A stretch of DNA of 64,000 bases. Source: Rhabdophis nuchalis (lineage: Eukaryota > Chordata > Lepidosauria > Squamata > Natricidae). Positions 23,821-34,868 of the stretch are shown piece after piece (position 1 is the first letter of the stretch; every line of letters starts with the position of its first letter). The notes beneath the pieces were generated by a model. The model was not told the origin of the DNA. It saw nothing but the letters and a program-made list of their open reading frames with translations, and ran no database searches. The stretch covers positions 204,722,462 through 204,786,461 of the forward strand of contig CM077644.1 in assembly GCA_039707465.1 (NCBI GenBank). Direction: 5' to 3'. Both the position numbers and the translations under genes were made by a program.

Positions 23821-24820
23821 TTTTTTTGTTGATGCTGATATGCTTTAAATAGCATCTCTTCTGAATATTTTGCAGAACTCACCTCTTCTGAATGTTTTGC
23901 AGAATCTAGTAAAGCAACCATAGTTTGTCACTCATTGATGCGCTCCTTATTCCAATCCCTGTCCAAAAAAGCTTTTAAAGGAGAAGTTGGGAAGCAGTGT
24001 TCTTATTAATGTAAATTATGCAAAGGAGAAATTGGATGTGAGTATTCCCACCTCTCTATTTTATAAATTAATACTTCAAATGGTTAATGTAACAAGGGCT
24101 AAGAATGTAAGGAATTAACTTATTGTCTTCCTGTTCTTGGGCAAGCTTATGAAAAGGAGGGGAAATGTTCTAATTTGATGTAGTTTTCATTCGATAGTGT
24201 TTTTGACGTTGAGATACAGATTGGATTTTACTAAAAAAGAGATGTTCTGCTTACAGTGATCTGATGTTTGTAAGGCAACAAATGCTTTGGATGAAGTGAC
24301 AAGATAGGCTTGTAATATTTCCTTGTCTGTAGAACAATAAATGTAAATATTTTAATAGAAGCATATATAGTCTTTTATTTTGAAATCTGAACTTATAGAT
24401 ACACGTTGATTTAATTCCTCCTCCACATTTACTTTTGGCCTCTTTCTGCAGTAATTATTTATCTTACATATTTGAAAAAAGAGCCTACCCCCTAGATTTA
24501 AAGAAAAAAAAATCTACTGGAGAGATTTCCTTATAAATAGTGTATGAACTCTTTAGTGAGATCAAACAACTGTTTTGGCCCATGCCATAAAGCTGGTGGC
24601 TTCTTGCTTCTTGAATCTTTCTGCCAAAGGAGTAGCTTAAAAAAACCTTTTGTTTCATTACACCCTAAGTGAAATTCCTACTTTATAGCTTTTAATCAAG
24701 TCAGGAATTGGAAATCTATAACAAAGATAACAAATTTTTTTTATAATAGCTTCAGTTGGGGAATATTATATCAGTTACAACACTGATAATATCTAGGATA
24801 ACCATATTTGGGCTGCAAAG
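23821..24820. other. AT-rich non-coding stretch
   Basis: Nothing recognised. Confidence 0.5.
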
Positions 24821-24826
24821 ATCTGG

Positions 24827-24932
24827 ACCAATATTTTTCAACTTTAGCAACTTTAGAATATGTGGACTTGACTGCCAGAATTCCCTAGCCAGTACGTCCA
24901 CACATTTTACTGCAGTTGAAAAACACTGATGT
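24827..24932. mobile_element. worn copy of the foldback hAT MITE
   Basis: 'tttttcaactttagcaactt' and 'ctgccagaattccctagcc' match the family at 18780, ending 'gcagttgaaaaacactg'. No target duplication remains. Confidence 0.5.
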
Positions 24933-24978
24933 ACAGAACCTCTAAATGGTAGCATTCCTAAATTCTTGTTCCCTAAAG

Positions 24979-25113
24979 CAGGGGTCTCCAACCTTTGCAA
25001 CTTTAAGTCTGAAGGACTTCAGCTCCCAGAATTCTCCAGCCAGCTTTGCTGGCTGGAGAATTCTGGGAGCTGAAGTCCTTCAGACTTAAAGTTGCAAAGG
25101 TTGGAGACCCCTG
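24979..25113. mobile_element. foldback hAT MITE with perfect 8-bp TSD
   Basis: Ends are 'caggggtctccaacc' and 'ggttggagacccctg'. The octamer 'ccctaaag' flanks it at 24971-24978 and 25114-25121. The sequence is nearly identical to the copy at 18780-18914, suggesting a recent burst. Confidence 0.9.
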
Positions 25114-25121
25114 CCCTAAAG

Positions 25122-26370
25122 GAACCTTATGATAACAGTCAAGCAGAATACCCTGCGTCTTATTAGACAAATGCTCAGATTCACAGCACTGCTGCTATTA
25201 GCTAACATATTTTTTAAAAATATTATTGATAGTTTTATCACATATTGTAAAGAATGTTTCATTTGCATAATCAGATTAAAACAGGTTTTTAGTAGTAAAT
25301 ATCTTTCTCCACTGAGCCATGCAATTGTCTGAAACTTTGCTGCTTATTTTTTAAAGGCACCCTTAAAGTATGTTTCCCCCCCTACCCTCATACAAAGAAG
25401 TTCTCTATTTCTCTCACTCCTTAACATGCACTATTTTCATTTCACAAAATGCTGGACCTAACTGAATAACTGAATAAATGAAATGTATTTTATAAATGAA
25501 CCCAAACATGCCAAAAATTAGAGGATAAAAATGGTCAACATTTGGGTCAAATCACCCAAAGTTATCTGAAAAAAATGAGACCGCATTCAGAGATAAGATT
25601 TAAAGCAAATGTTTAGTAGCCATTTACCAAAGTTGTGATTTAGAGACCATGGAAATATCAGTCTCCAAATCTTGTGAAATTATAGAAAGTCTGGATGAGT
25701 GGAATTGATTTTGTTTATTGGCAATGTGTATGAGGTTAATCTCAAAATGTCCATGCATTATATGCTTGATCATGAGAAGTATGAAGGAATTGTATGAAGT
25801 ATGAAATAAAGTGTTAAGTTCTTTCATATCTAAATTGAAACCACCAGTTGTGGATTATGTAAGATGTTGCACAAGTTCCTGAAATAATTGCATCTATGAC
25901 AAGGATAAATAAAACTCAGAGGGAATGCTTATTGATTATTTGATAAAGGCAGAGATAATATCCACTACTAATCCACTACTAATGTAGGGCCAGCAGTTCT
26001 TTTTACATTCTGTATGTAAATGCTTATGTTTATGTAATAATAGCTGATTTTTGACAATTGTAATAATTTATTTTGAAAAAAACTAAACAAGCATTCCTGT
26101 GTTTTATTGGAAAAGAGCTTCTGAAGCAGACACTGCAGCAGCAATGCCCTCTCTCCTTTTAAAAAGCCATAAAATGGCACAACATCACTTTGAAGGGAGC
26201 TCACAGCCAACCCAACAGATGTGTGAGATCTGTGTACTGAAGCATCACGTGAAACACTAGCACTTGCCTTTGCAGTGAATGAACAAATCCAGAGATTCCT
26301 CAAGTTTTGTGGTCAATATTTAGAATTTTGAGCGTGTTTTATGAACAGCCTCATGCAACAATTGCCATTG
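25122..26370. other. AT-rich non-coding stretch
   Basis: Nothing recognised on either strand. Confidence 0.5.
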
Positions 26371-26530
26371 TGGGATTGCGTGGTGTAATGGTTAAGGTAC
26401 CAGATTGGAAACTGGGACATCATGCATTCTAGTTCTATTTTAGGAGTTGGCTGTGTGACTTTGGGCGAGTCACTCTCTTCCAGCCCTAGGAAGGAGAAAA
26501 TGGCAAACTACTTCTGTATCCTAAATTTAG
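26371..26530 (+). mobile_element. Sauria-type SINE
   Basis: The tRNA-like head 'gtggtgtaatggttaagg' is followed by 'agattggaaactggga' and the diagnostic body 'tgtgactttgggcgagtcac', 'ccagccctaggaagga' and 'atggcaaactacttctg'. This is the squamate Sauria SINE. The B box is worn and the 3' tail beyond about 26530 cannot be followed. Confidence 0.75.
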
Positions 26531-27239
26531 AGCCTTTTCCAAGCATCCAAAGAAAGGGGTTGTATCATTTTAACATTTTCTTTTCCAAAACTATACTAGA
26601 AGTTACATAAGGTCCCAAGACCTCGTCAAAGGTGTAGATTATGTTTGAAATGGTTGCTTTGGGTTGGTTTACAGTCTTATCAATCCTAATTGATTCTAAT
26701 GGATACATTAAAATGCTTATACATAGTAGAAATCAACAATAGATAGGACTGGGGGTTTGCCAGCACTAAGGAACATGTCGTAAAACAGTTTGTTGGCCCC
26801 ATGTACCACACTGGAGGCACAGCTTAAATCAAAGAAATTATATTATGATACTTAAAGAATCAGATTTAAAAGTGGATTTTAAGGTCAGTCTCTGATATCT
26901 ATATTAAAATACCCATGACAGATGGCTGTTCATATTCTGCTTGAAGACATCCAGGGAAGGAAAACATACCCCTTCTTTATATGTAGATTTATATTGCCAC
27001 CACAAATGGTTCATAAAGCCGATCACCACAGGGAGATACAAGCACAATTATATAACAATCCATCAGAAATACATATAAAGTATCTACTGAAATCTGTATC
27101 ATCAACTGAAACACCTGTCTAAATAAGTATGTTTTTATCAGCTGTGGTAAAGTTACAGAAAAATATTGCTTCTAGCTTGTTCCAGAGCTGAAGTAGGGTG
27201 TGAGAATAACTTTGGGAAATAGGAGGAGGAGCTGCAGCA
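26531..27239. other. non-coding stretch
   Basis: Nothing recognised. Confidence 0.5.
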
Positions 27240-27247
27240 GCTTAGAC

Positions 27248-27590
27248 CAGTGATGGCAAATGTTTTTCTGCTTGGGTGCAAAAAGGGCGCGTGCATGAGA
27301 TCCATAATGTAATGCCTTCTCCCACACATGCACAAACACACCCTCTGTGCTCTCCTCCTGTGCATGTGCGCAGGCCTCACTGAAGCTTCCGAACTTCTGG
27401 TAGGCTCGTTGGACCCATTTTTCACCTGGCTCTGGGGGCTTTCCTGAAAATGGCCTCCCCTGCCCTCCAGAAGGCCAAAAATCAGCTGACCAATGTGCAC
27501 ATGCGCTGACATAGTGCAACGCCTTGCGTGTCCTCAGGTATGGCTCCATGTGCCACCTGTGGCACGTGTACCATAGGTTCGCCATCATGG
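27248..27590. mobile_element. hAT MITE, 'cagtgatggc' family
   Basis: The left end is 'cagtgatggcaaatg' and the right end 'aggttcgccatcatgg'. It is flanked by 'gcttagac' at 27240-27247 and 27591-27598. The interior holds alternating sequence ('catgtgcgcagg', 'gcacatgcgctg'). The second copy of the duplication is shared with the next element. Confidence 0.8.
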
Positions 27591-27598
27591 GCTTAGAC

Positions 27599-27727
27599 CA
27601 GAGGTTCCCAAACCTGGCAACTTTAAGACTTGTGGACTTCAACTCCCAGAATTCTGGCTGTGCTGGCTGGAGAATTCTGGGAGTTGAAGTCCACAAGTCT
27701 TAAAGTTGCCAAGTTTGGGAATCTCTG
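27599..27727. mobile_element. foldback hAT MITE directly abutting another
   Basis: Ends are 'cagaggttcccaaacc' and 'aagtttgggaatctctg', with long arms ('cttgtggacttcaactccca' and mirror). The octamer 'gcttagac' lies on both sides at 27591-27598 and 27728-27735, so three copies of the same 8-mer punctuate two elements of different families. Confidence 0.85.
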
Positions 27728-27735
27728 GCTTAGAC

Positions 27736-28573
27736 AATAAGAGTAATCTGAGTCCAAAGCAGGAATGGGAGTGGAGAAAGTGTCCCAGAACTGACTTCTC
27801 TAGTTCTCTGGAACATAAAGGGAAGTAAGGGGAGAGCCACTTTCAGATTTGAAGCTTTTGTTACTGTACCTTACAATAAGAGTAATATTAGCTTTCATGG
27901 TTTTGATTTCTTGACCTGGACTACCTTGAAGAGCTGGCAAAAGCCTAGAGGGGCTACAGAACCTTGCTTCATTCTTGTCAAACTTACTTTCATGGTCAGT
28001 GCAACAGAGAGAAGGACCTGCGAGGCGTACCACTTTATAAATTATGATCAGCACTGTAAATTGTTCCAGAAATGGCTTTGAGCCATGAAACTTCAGTTAA
28101 ATGGATACGATTGAAGCCCCCAGAGCAAAGAAGCATTTATCACCGGCATTCTAAATCAAGTAAAATTTAGAAATATTTTTCAAAGGCAACTTCAGGCAGA
28201 ATGTGTGACAGTAGTCCAAACAAAATGTAATGGACTGATTAGCTGTAACTAAGTAGCAGTTAAATGAGGAAACATGTCCTTTCAATTGAACTCTTATAAA
28301 ACCTTGGCAGGAAAATTCCCCAGCCTGAATCTATTACTCCGGTTGAGCAGGTATTCAGGATTGGCTGCAGTTACTTAATATTGTCAGAGGCAATTCTTTT
28401 TTTCCAGTGCATGCCCGGAAACAAGCAATGTTGTCTGGGAAATGTATTAGCTGAGCCTTGGAGGTATCAAGAACACCAACTTGTGTTTAACACCAGCTTT
28501 CCCCCCCCCTTTTTTTTAAAGCATTTTTTTCTGGTATAGAAAAAGAATTGTTGGTTTTTCTGCCTGGAAGGCT
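27736..28573. other. non-coding stretch
   Basis: Nothing recognised apart from homopolymer runs near 28500. Confidence 0.5.
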
Positions 28574-28961
28574 CCTGGAGTGGGGGTGAAAGGCAAAAGG
28601 GAAGCAGTATGCTCCCTCCCATATTTGGGCATACCAGGTGCTTTGACAAAAGAAAACACTTTATCAGGCGTAACCTGGCTCATCTGATAAGGGAGGAGAA
28701 CTTGTGGTTTAGAGGTTAATATAACTGCGTAATATGAAAAAACAGCCCAGGTTGAAATCCCAGTTAAGGGTATGGCTAGCTGATGACAGCTAAATAGCTT
28801 GAAATAGATCTATACTATAGTCTCCCTTCATTTATTTATCAGCAAAAATGCAACGCAAAATGTTTTTTCTGTTTCTGGAGTGGGACTGAAAGGCAAAAGG
28901 GAAGCAGTATACTCTCTCCCATATTTGGATATACCAGGTGCTTTGACAAAAGAAAAAAAAA
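28574..28961. repeat. 85-bp direct duplication about 300 bp apart
   Basis: The block starting 'ctggagtggg' and running through 'gaaaggcaaaagggaagcag' and 'ataccaggtgctttgacaaa' occurs at about 28574-28656 and again at 28877-28961 with roughly 90 per cent identity. The spacer holds a SINE-like sequence (28690-28860). Confidence 0.8.
28690..28860 (+). mobile_element. tRNA-headed SINE, family uncertain
   Basis: 'cttgtggtttagaggttaat' resembles a tRNA A box and 'ccaggttgaaatcccag' a B box. The body contains 'ggtatggctagctgatga' and 'gcttgaaatagatctatac', which I associate with a dispersed snake SINE. No poly(A) or clear target duplication was found. Confidence 0.5.
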
Positions 28962-28964
28962 ACT

Positions 28965-29040
<76 letters not shown>

Positions 29041-29080
29041 CACACACACACACACGTGAACACACACACACACACACAAT
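28965..29080 (+). repeat. (TCTA)n followed by (CA)n microsatellites
   Basis: About 18 TCTA units run to 29040, then CA repeats interrupted once by 'cgtgaa' to about 29078. AGAT/TCTA arrays are common in snake genomes. Confidence 0.95.
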
Positions 29081-29081
29081 A

Positions 29082-29835
29082 TTATTTGGATTTTCAGTTT
29101 TATTTTTTGTTTTAATTCCCATGACACGTCAAGTATTAGAACAATAAAATATGAAATAAAAAAGTAAAATAGAATTTTACTATATTAAACTTAGATTTGT
29201 AGAAGTGGTAAAACTCAGAAGGTATTACATATTAGATATAAGGATTTTGTGGGAGCCAAGAGGTCAGATGTGAATGTACAGATACATGGGCATAAACAAA
29301 AACAATAGAGAGGTTTTCGGATCTTGAAAAAATTAGCTGCTGTCTGTAACATTTCTATCCAAAGCTAATGCAGTTTAAAAGAATAAATAATAACTATTTT
29401 CAATAGTAGCAACTGATGAAAATGCCAGATTTCCATGTCTGGCTATGTTAGTTCCTGATTTTGAATGCGTTTTAAATGAATAGATCAAACCTACTTATAT
29501 AATCTAGGTCAGCAACATTAAAGTTACACTAGTACACAAAGAAGATTAGCTTATTTTCTGGATAGTTGCAATCCAATATTAAATATTCACATTAGTTCCT
29601 TTTTTGCAATTCTTACATGGAGTATGATATATGTATGATGTGGGTGGGTGTAAATATATAATACAGTTTAATCCTGATTTACAATGTACCTCCCTAGGGC
29701 TACATATTACCCTGATTTGAATTTCTGATGGCTGAGACCCTCCTGTGTTCATATGATCATATTTAGGGTGCTCAGCAACCAATCCACATTTCCTGCCATT
29801 TGCAGTGTCTCATAATTTACAACACTTTTTGCTAG
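29082..29835. other. AT-rich non-coding stretch
   Basis: Nothing recognised. Confidence 0.5.
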
Positions 29836-29839
29836 AATC

Positions 29840-30050
29840 CTAGTAGTACAGTGGTTAGAATTCAGTATTGCAGAGTAACTCTGCCCACACCCTGGAATTC
29901 AATCCTGACAGGGTTTAAGATTGACTGAGCCTTCCATCCTTCTGAGGTTGGTAAAATGAGGACCCAGAATATGCTGGCATTGTAAACTGTTCAGAGAGTG
30001 CTGTAAACCATTATGGAGCAATATATACTGTAAGTCTATATGCTGTTGTT
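29840..30050 (+). mobile_element. tRNA-derived squamate SINE, near full length
   Basis: The head 'agtacagtggttagaattca' is followed by a tRNA-like 'ggaattcaatcctgacagg' and then 'ccttccatccttctgaggtt', 'aaatgaggacccaga', 'tgtaaactgttcagagagtg' and 'tatactgtaagtctat'. It is the same family as the 3' fragment at 4064 and the head at 50517. Confidence 0.7.
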
Positions 30051-30087
30051 ATTTATTTTGGTTTCTGGCAAAAAAAAAAACATCCTT

Positions 30088-30233
30088 TGCAGACCATGGA
30101 TTCACTTAACAACTATGGCGTTCAAAAAAAGGTAATAAATTTGGGCAAAATCACATAGTGATTTGCTTAACGACTGGCATGATTTATGACCATGATTTTG
30201 GTCTCAATTACAGTGGTAAGTGGAGGACTATCT
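30088..30233. mobile_element. end of a DNA transposon also seen at 48231
   Basis: 'ggattcacttaacaacta', 'ttggtctcaattacagtgg' and the terminus 'taagtggaggactatct' match the family of the element at 48231-48569, whose opposite end begins 'caggcagtcattgactta'. Only one end is present here. Confidence 0.55.
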
Positions 30234-30469
30234 CTATGGCCTAGTATAAAAGGGAGAAGAATGCATGAAAAATTAGGCTGTTAACATGAGCCTGAGCTGT
30301 TCCACATATATACAAAAAGAGGGCTGTGAAAATATCTACAGACTTCTGACATCCTGGATGTAAACTGTTTCAACTTCTTCTCTCACCATGATTCTATATG
30401 GCACTGTATACCAAAACAACTAGACACAAGGACTCTGCTAAGCAGCTAATTCTCACAACACTGTCAAAT

Positions 30470-30800
30470 TATCTGGTAGGTCTGTATTAGTATTATTCTT
30501 CTCATCTCTCCTAGTACCTATTTCCTTATCTTCTTATGACTATAACTTTGTTGCTTGTATCTTACAATTTATATTAATTGTTTTATTTAGTATCCTTGTA
30601 TGATTTATGTTGATGGATTATTTAGTATTCTATGACTATCACTGAGTGTTGTATCTTATGATTTATGATGAATGTATTTTATGATTATAATCATGATTTA
30701 TCACTTGTTGCTTGTATGTACACCGAGAACTTATTCACTGGAGACAAATTCCTTGTGTGCCCAATCACATTTGGCCAATAAAGAATTCTAGCTGCAGACA
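30470..30800 (+). mobile_element. LINE 3' end, family uncertain
   Basis: 'acaaattccttgtgtgccca', 'atcacatttggccaataaag' and 'aattct' form a 3' end that I recognise as widely dispersed in snakes, with an AATAAA motif near the terminus. There are internal near-repeats of 'tatgatttatgttgatg'. No coding part is present. Confidence 0.5.
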
Positions 30801-30809
30801 AAACAAAAA

Positions 30810-32075
30810 TAAGAAAACCCAACTTGTCTATTTGTTCACACTTTGCAATGACCTTTGGGAAGGGTAGATAGAGGACAGACTGACTAATCTGCCCAGATCT
30901 GTTATTAAAACAATGTCAGAACAGCAAATCAACTTCTAAGGAACCTTAATTTTCATTGATTCAATTCAAAAAAGCTGCCAAGAGAGAAGAAAAAAAAGTT
31001 TCAGAGAGGATAATAATACCGTGGAACTATAAAGGGCCATTTAAAACTATCAAGACCAACATTCTTGTTGTTATAGGAGTCTACATCGAAGCATCCTTGG
31101 CAGATGGCTGTTTGAAATCATACTATTTATGTGCAGTTGCTTACAGATTCAAAACAAGAAAACAGTGAATATGACAGATGCAGAAGTTTGGATGGTTGAT
31201 TGAGTACTACTTTTTTCTTTTTACAGTAAAGTTGTTAATAGGGCCAAAAAAGCTGATTGACTCATTAGGCCTATAAGTGGGTGAAGACAATTCTACAAAT
31301 GAACAAATCCTCAAGCCCTTCCAGCATATCAGATTATGATTGTTATTTTGTCTGTTTTCAACCATGTTGAGCAGCTGTCTGACATTTGAAAATAAGGCAA
31401 TTCACTCTTACAAATTAGGGCAGGGTTATAAAGAAATCTCTAAAGCCAGCAATTTCAACTGGGAGAAACATCATTATATGAAACAGTTGAAGCCATGACA
31501 AAATCTGGAGGAACAAGAAAAGTTTCTGCTAGAATTTCTCCCTAAACAAAGCTGCAAAACAGAATCCAGATCACTGCAAATGACTTGTGCAAAAGTCTAG
31601 CTGACACCGGAACAGTTGTCCATACATCTGCAGTATAACTGCATGGAAGAACTGCTAGAAGGACTCTTTCCAGAGCCTTCATGTTAGTCATAAAGTATAC
31701 AAAAGGGGAAAAAATGGATATAGAACTTAATGGCTTAGACTGATGAAACAAACATTGAACTGGTTGGTCACAACTGCAAGCAATAGTTCTGGAGAAAAAA
31801 AAGACTGGTGTATGTGAAAAGAGGACACTGTTGTGTAGTGGGCTTTAGTAGGCAAGAAGCAGACCAGCATAGATACAACAGCATTTCTTGACTTAAACTG
31901 GAACTGAGGAACAGCAGGCAATTGCCTGTAATTTATACTCTGGGCCCACAGGGCCTTAACCAATCATAACACATGAAAAACCCACCCAAATATGAATGTT
32001 CAAAGTTTCCCTTCAAAACAGTTGGCGTTAACAGTCAGGGTCATCTAAAGGTTAGTTTCCCTTTAGCAGAGCTTA
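30810..32075. other. non-coding stretch
   Basis: Nothing recognised. Confidence 0.5.
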
Positions 32076-32078
32076 ACA

Positions 32079-32105
32079 CAAATATATATATATATATATA
32101 TATAT
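32079..32105. repeat. (AT)n microsatellite
   Basis: A run of about 13 TA units. Confidence 0.9.
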
Positions 32106-32333
32106 TCAATGCATAACAGAGACCTTATTTAATCAAATTTGTATGGTCACCAAAAGTACAAAAAATGACTCTGGACAGCCAACCATTAAGAACAGGGTGG
32201 CTCTATGATAACTAGAGGCAGATCAAATATTACCGTATGTGTGTGGAAAAAACAAGGGATTTAAGCTAAGTTCCACATATTCTAGAAGTAAGTGTTCCAC
32301 AGTCAGTATTTAGCTTTGTGCCATGTAGAGCAA

Positions 32334-32458
32334 TGCTTTTCAACTGTGCAACTTTAAGATGTCTTACACTTAATTCTCATAATTCCCCACCCAGCAAGGG
32401 ATTTAAGGTCCAAAATTAAAGTTCATACATCGTAAAGTTCCCAAGTTTGAAAATCACT
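32334..32458. mobile_element. worn foldback hAT MITE
   Basis: 'cttttcaactgtgcaacttt', 'cataattccccacccagc' and 'gttcccaagtttgaaaatc' follow the layout of the family at 27599, with many mutations. Confidence 0.45.
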
Positions 32459-32607
32459 TTTGTAGACATTTCTGTTCATTTATGATTCCTTGGTTTTAAT
32501 TTGACCAAGGTACCAAATGTTTGGCTGTATCAAATGAAAAAGCCTTTATTTCATGAGTTTATATTCTAATAAGTATGTTAATCTTGAACTTGACATTCAG
32601 ATATTTG

Positions 32608-32633
32608 TTTGTGTGTGTGTGTGTGTGTGTGTG
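32608..32633. repeat. (GT)n microsatellite
   Basis: About 12 GT units, followed by 'gaacacac'. Confidence 0.9.
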
Positions 32634-32649
32634 AACACACTAACATGAG

Positions 32650-34040
32650 AAATCCTGAAAACTTTATAGACTAATACCCAAAATCTAAGTCCATGAGTTC
32701 TCATTTCTTTTTTTAAATCAAAATATCAGCCAGCATTTCAAGCCTTCTGCATCCATGCTCAAACCTTCTCCTCATTTATTGAGACTGCTACACAAGTGAG
32801 AATCCATCTAACTGTTTTAGGCATTATTTCTGTATCCTGATGTCTATGTGCTGCAGAACTTGCTCCAAAACCTGCTCTGTGAGTAACAGCTCAGATGGAA
32901 AGATCAAGGGTGCATAATTTTGCAGGCATGGCTGCAGAACAAGCAGCATTTTGCCAGCCCATCACATTCTGCTACCACATTCAAAAATGGATTCTGAAAT
33001 TAAAAGTAAATCTTTCTTCTCTTTTTAAAAAAAATAAAATTGTGTCAAGATGGATTCTTTTTTTTTTTTGCTTAAATTCTTAGCAATTGGAAAGACTTCA
33101 AGTCTCTTCCTGAATTTGGAAATGAATTTACAAAAACCTGGCCTTATGGTTTACACCTCACATTCATGATTGGTTGAGCCTAACCACAAAGCCAACTCTT
33201 GTAGGTACGTTGGAAATAATATGGATTTTAGATCCAAATTTCTGACCTACTTTTTGTGAGGATATGGAAGATTTATTTTGGATATACCCACTGAATTAAT
33301 TTACTTATGTTACCATTGGCAGACATTTATTGTGATGAAAAGATGGCATTATTAATATAATGATTTTCCAAATAGTATTCATAGTAATCATTTTACTTTG
33401 CAGTAGCAATTATCTCAGTTTTACGAACACAGGACTTTGCATTATTTTGATAACATAAAATACTGGTTACGATTCAAAACAACAAAATCAGTAGCTTATC
33501 CTTCTTTTAATCACACTTTTCCTGCTCACATCCAACTGACCTTATCAAGTTTCTTATTTATTCAGGAGAGCAGTTAATTCAATCTATATGTGAAATTTAT
33601 TTCCCCCCCATCCCCTTACCTTTGACTATTACTGCTGTTTTAGTGTTTGAATTGCAATGCTATAATATCATTATAAGTCTAGTGTTTCACATACTGGTAC
33701 CTCCAACCAGGAGAACAGCTGGAGGGGGGGCATCAGCTGACAGCTTACCAGCATTGTAGTTTTGGCTTTAATCACACTCACAATTTCTTTTCACCATAAT
33801 GTTTTTCTCTCTCTCCATGTTATGCATTCATTCTTCTCAAAAATAAACAATGCAATTAGCTTTCATATTTTCTTCTTTCTTTTATTTCTACCCAGTATGT
33901 TATGCAAAGATATCATGAAAATTTAGAACTTAAAAAATGAACATGCTGGTTTGCCATAATAATGAAAGAATTCAAGCAGACAAGCACTTGCCACGTAATA
34001 GCCCAAACATAACAATTATGGATAAGAAAGACAAAAAAAA
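32650..34040. other. AT-rich non-coding stretch
   Basis: Nothing recognised. Confidence 0.5.
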
Positions 34041-34044
34041 ATCT

Positions 34045-34485
34045 GCAGAGTAGACATCACAGTGTCTGGAGACAGCAGAATAGAAGAGAAAGAATGGAAG
34101 AAAATCACAAAATACAATGATCTGCAAATGGAAGTAGAAGGACTGTGGCAAATGAAACCAAAGATAGTACTGATAAAGATAGATACTTTGGGTGCAATCC
34201 CAAAACATATGGAGTATCAATTGAACAGCATCAGCATTGAAAAAAAATCACCAACAGTCAATTGCAAAAGGCAGCCTCACTTGGAATAGTTCACATAATG
34301 CAATGATACCTTTAATGCCATCAAATAACCAGAGTTGCCTACCTCTTAATCCCCAAGTCCTTGTGAAGGACTTGATAGGTGGATAAAAATGCCAAATCCA
34401 GTCCAAACATCCTGGTTGACTGTGCTATGGTTACAACAACAACTACTACTACTACTACTACTAACACTACTACTACTACTAATAA
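34045..34485 (+). mobile_element. R4-like LINE 3' end, ending in (ACT)n
   Basis: The translated segment contains 'SRIEEKEWKKITKYNDL' and 'KIDTLGAIPKHMEYQL', which is the C-terminal tail of R4/Dong-type LINE proteins. It is followed by a 3' region ('gccaaatccagtccaaacat', 'tgactgtgctatgg') shared with the copy at 45670-46560. The tail ends in ACT repeats at 34441-34482. No promoter or full reading frame. Confidence 0.65.
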
Positions 34486-34745
34486 CTTGCAAATTGAACT
34501 TGAGCGACTGTGGAAGAGAAAGTCGTGTGTCATCCCGATTGTGATTGGAGCCCTTGGAGCAATACCTAGGGGACTGCCTTGCTATGTGGAGGTTCTAGGT
34601 TTCCCGGACTTGAGCATTCTGACTCTACAAAGGGCCACCCTGCTTGGAACTGCTTATATCCTCCGACGTTACCTTGACAGTTCCTAGGTCCTTGGTTAGG
34701 ACTCGAGCTGTTGAGCTACCAACCAGGCCCAAGGGCTGTGAATCT
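34486..34745 (+). mobile_element. second R4-like LINE fragment in tandem
   Basis: The frame includes 'LERLWKRKSCVIPIVIG' and 'ALGAIPRG', then 'LQRATLLGTAYILRRYL', the same C-terminal protein segment as in the preceding copy, better preserved. It follows directly on the microsatellite of the first copy and is itself followed by the AAT array. Confidence 0.7.
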
Positions 34746-34766
34746 CATCAAAGATTAGCCACAGAA

Positions 34767-34804
34767 TAATAATAATTAATAATAATAACAATAACAATAA
34801 CAAC

Positions 34805-34866
<62 letters not shown>
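34767..34866 (+). repeat. (AAT)n microsatellite
   Basis: About 33 AAT-type units with AAC variants at the start. Poly-leucine and poly-tyrosine frames on the other strand are artefacts. Confidence 0.95.

Positions 34867-34868
<2 letters not shown>

Noticed and set aside
26371..26530. Possible tRNA gene
   Set aside because: The tRNA-like boxes belong to a Sauria-type SINE; no foldable cloverleaf with matching acceptor arms is present.
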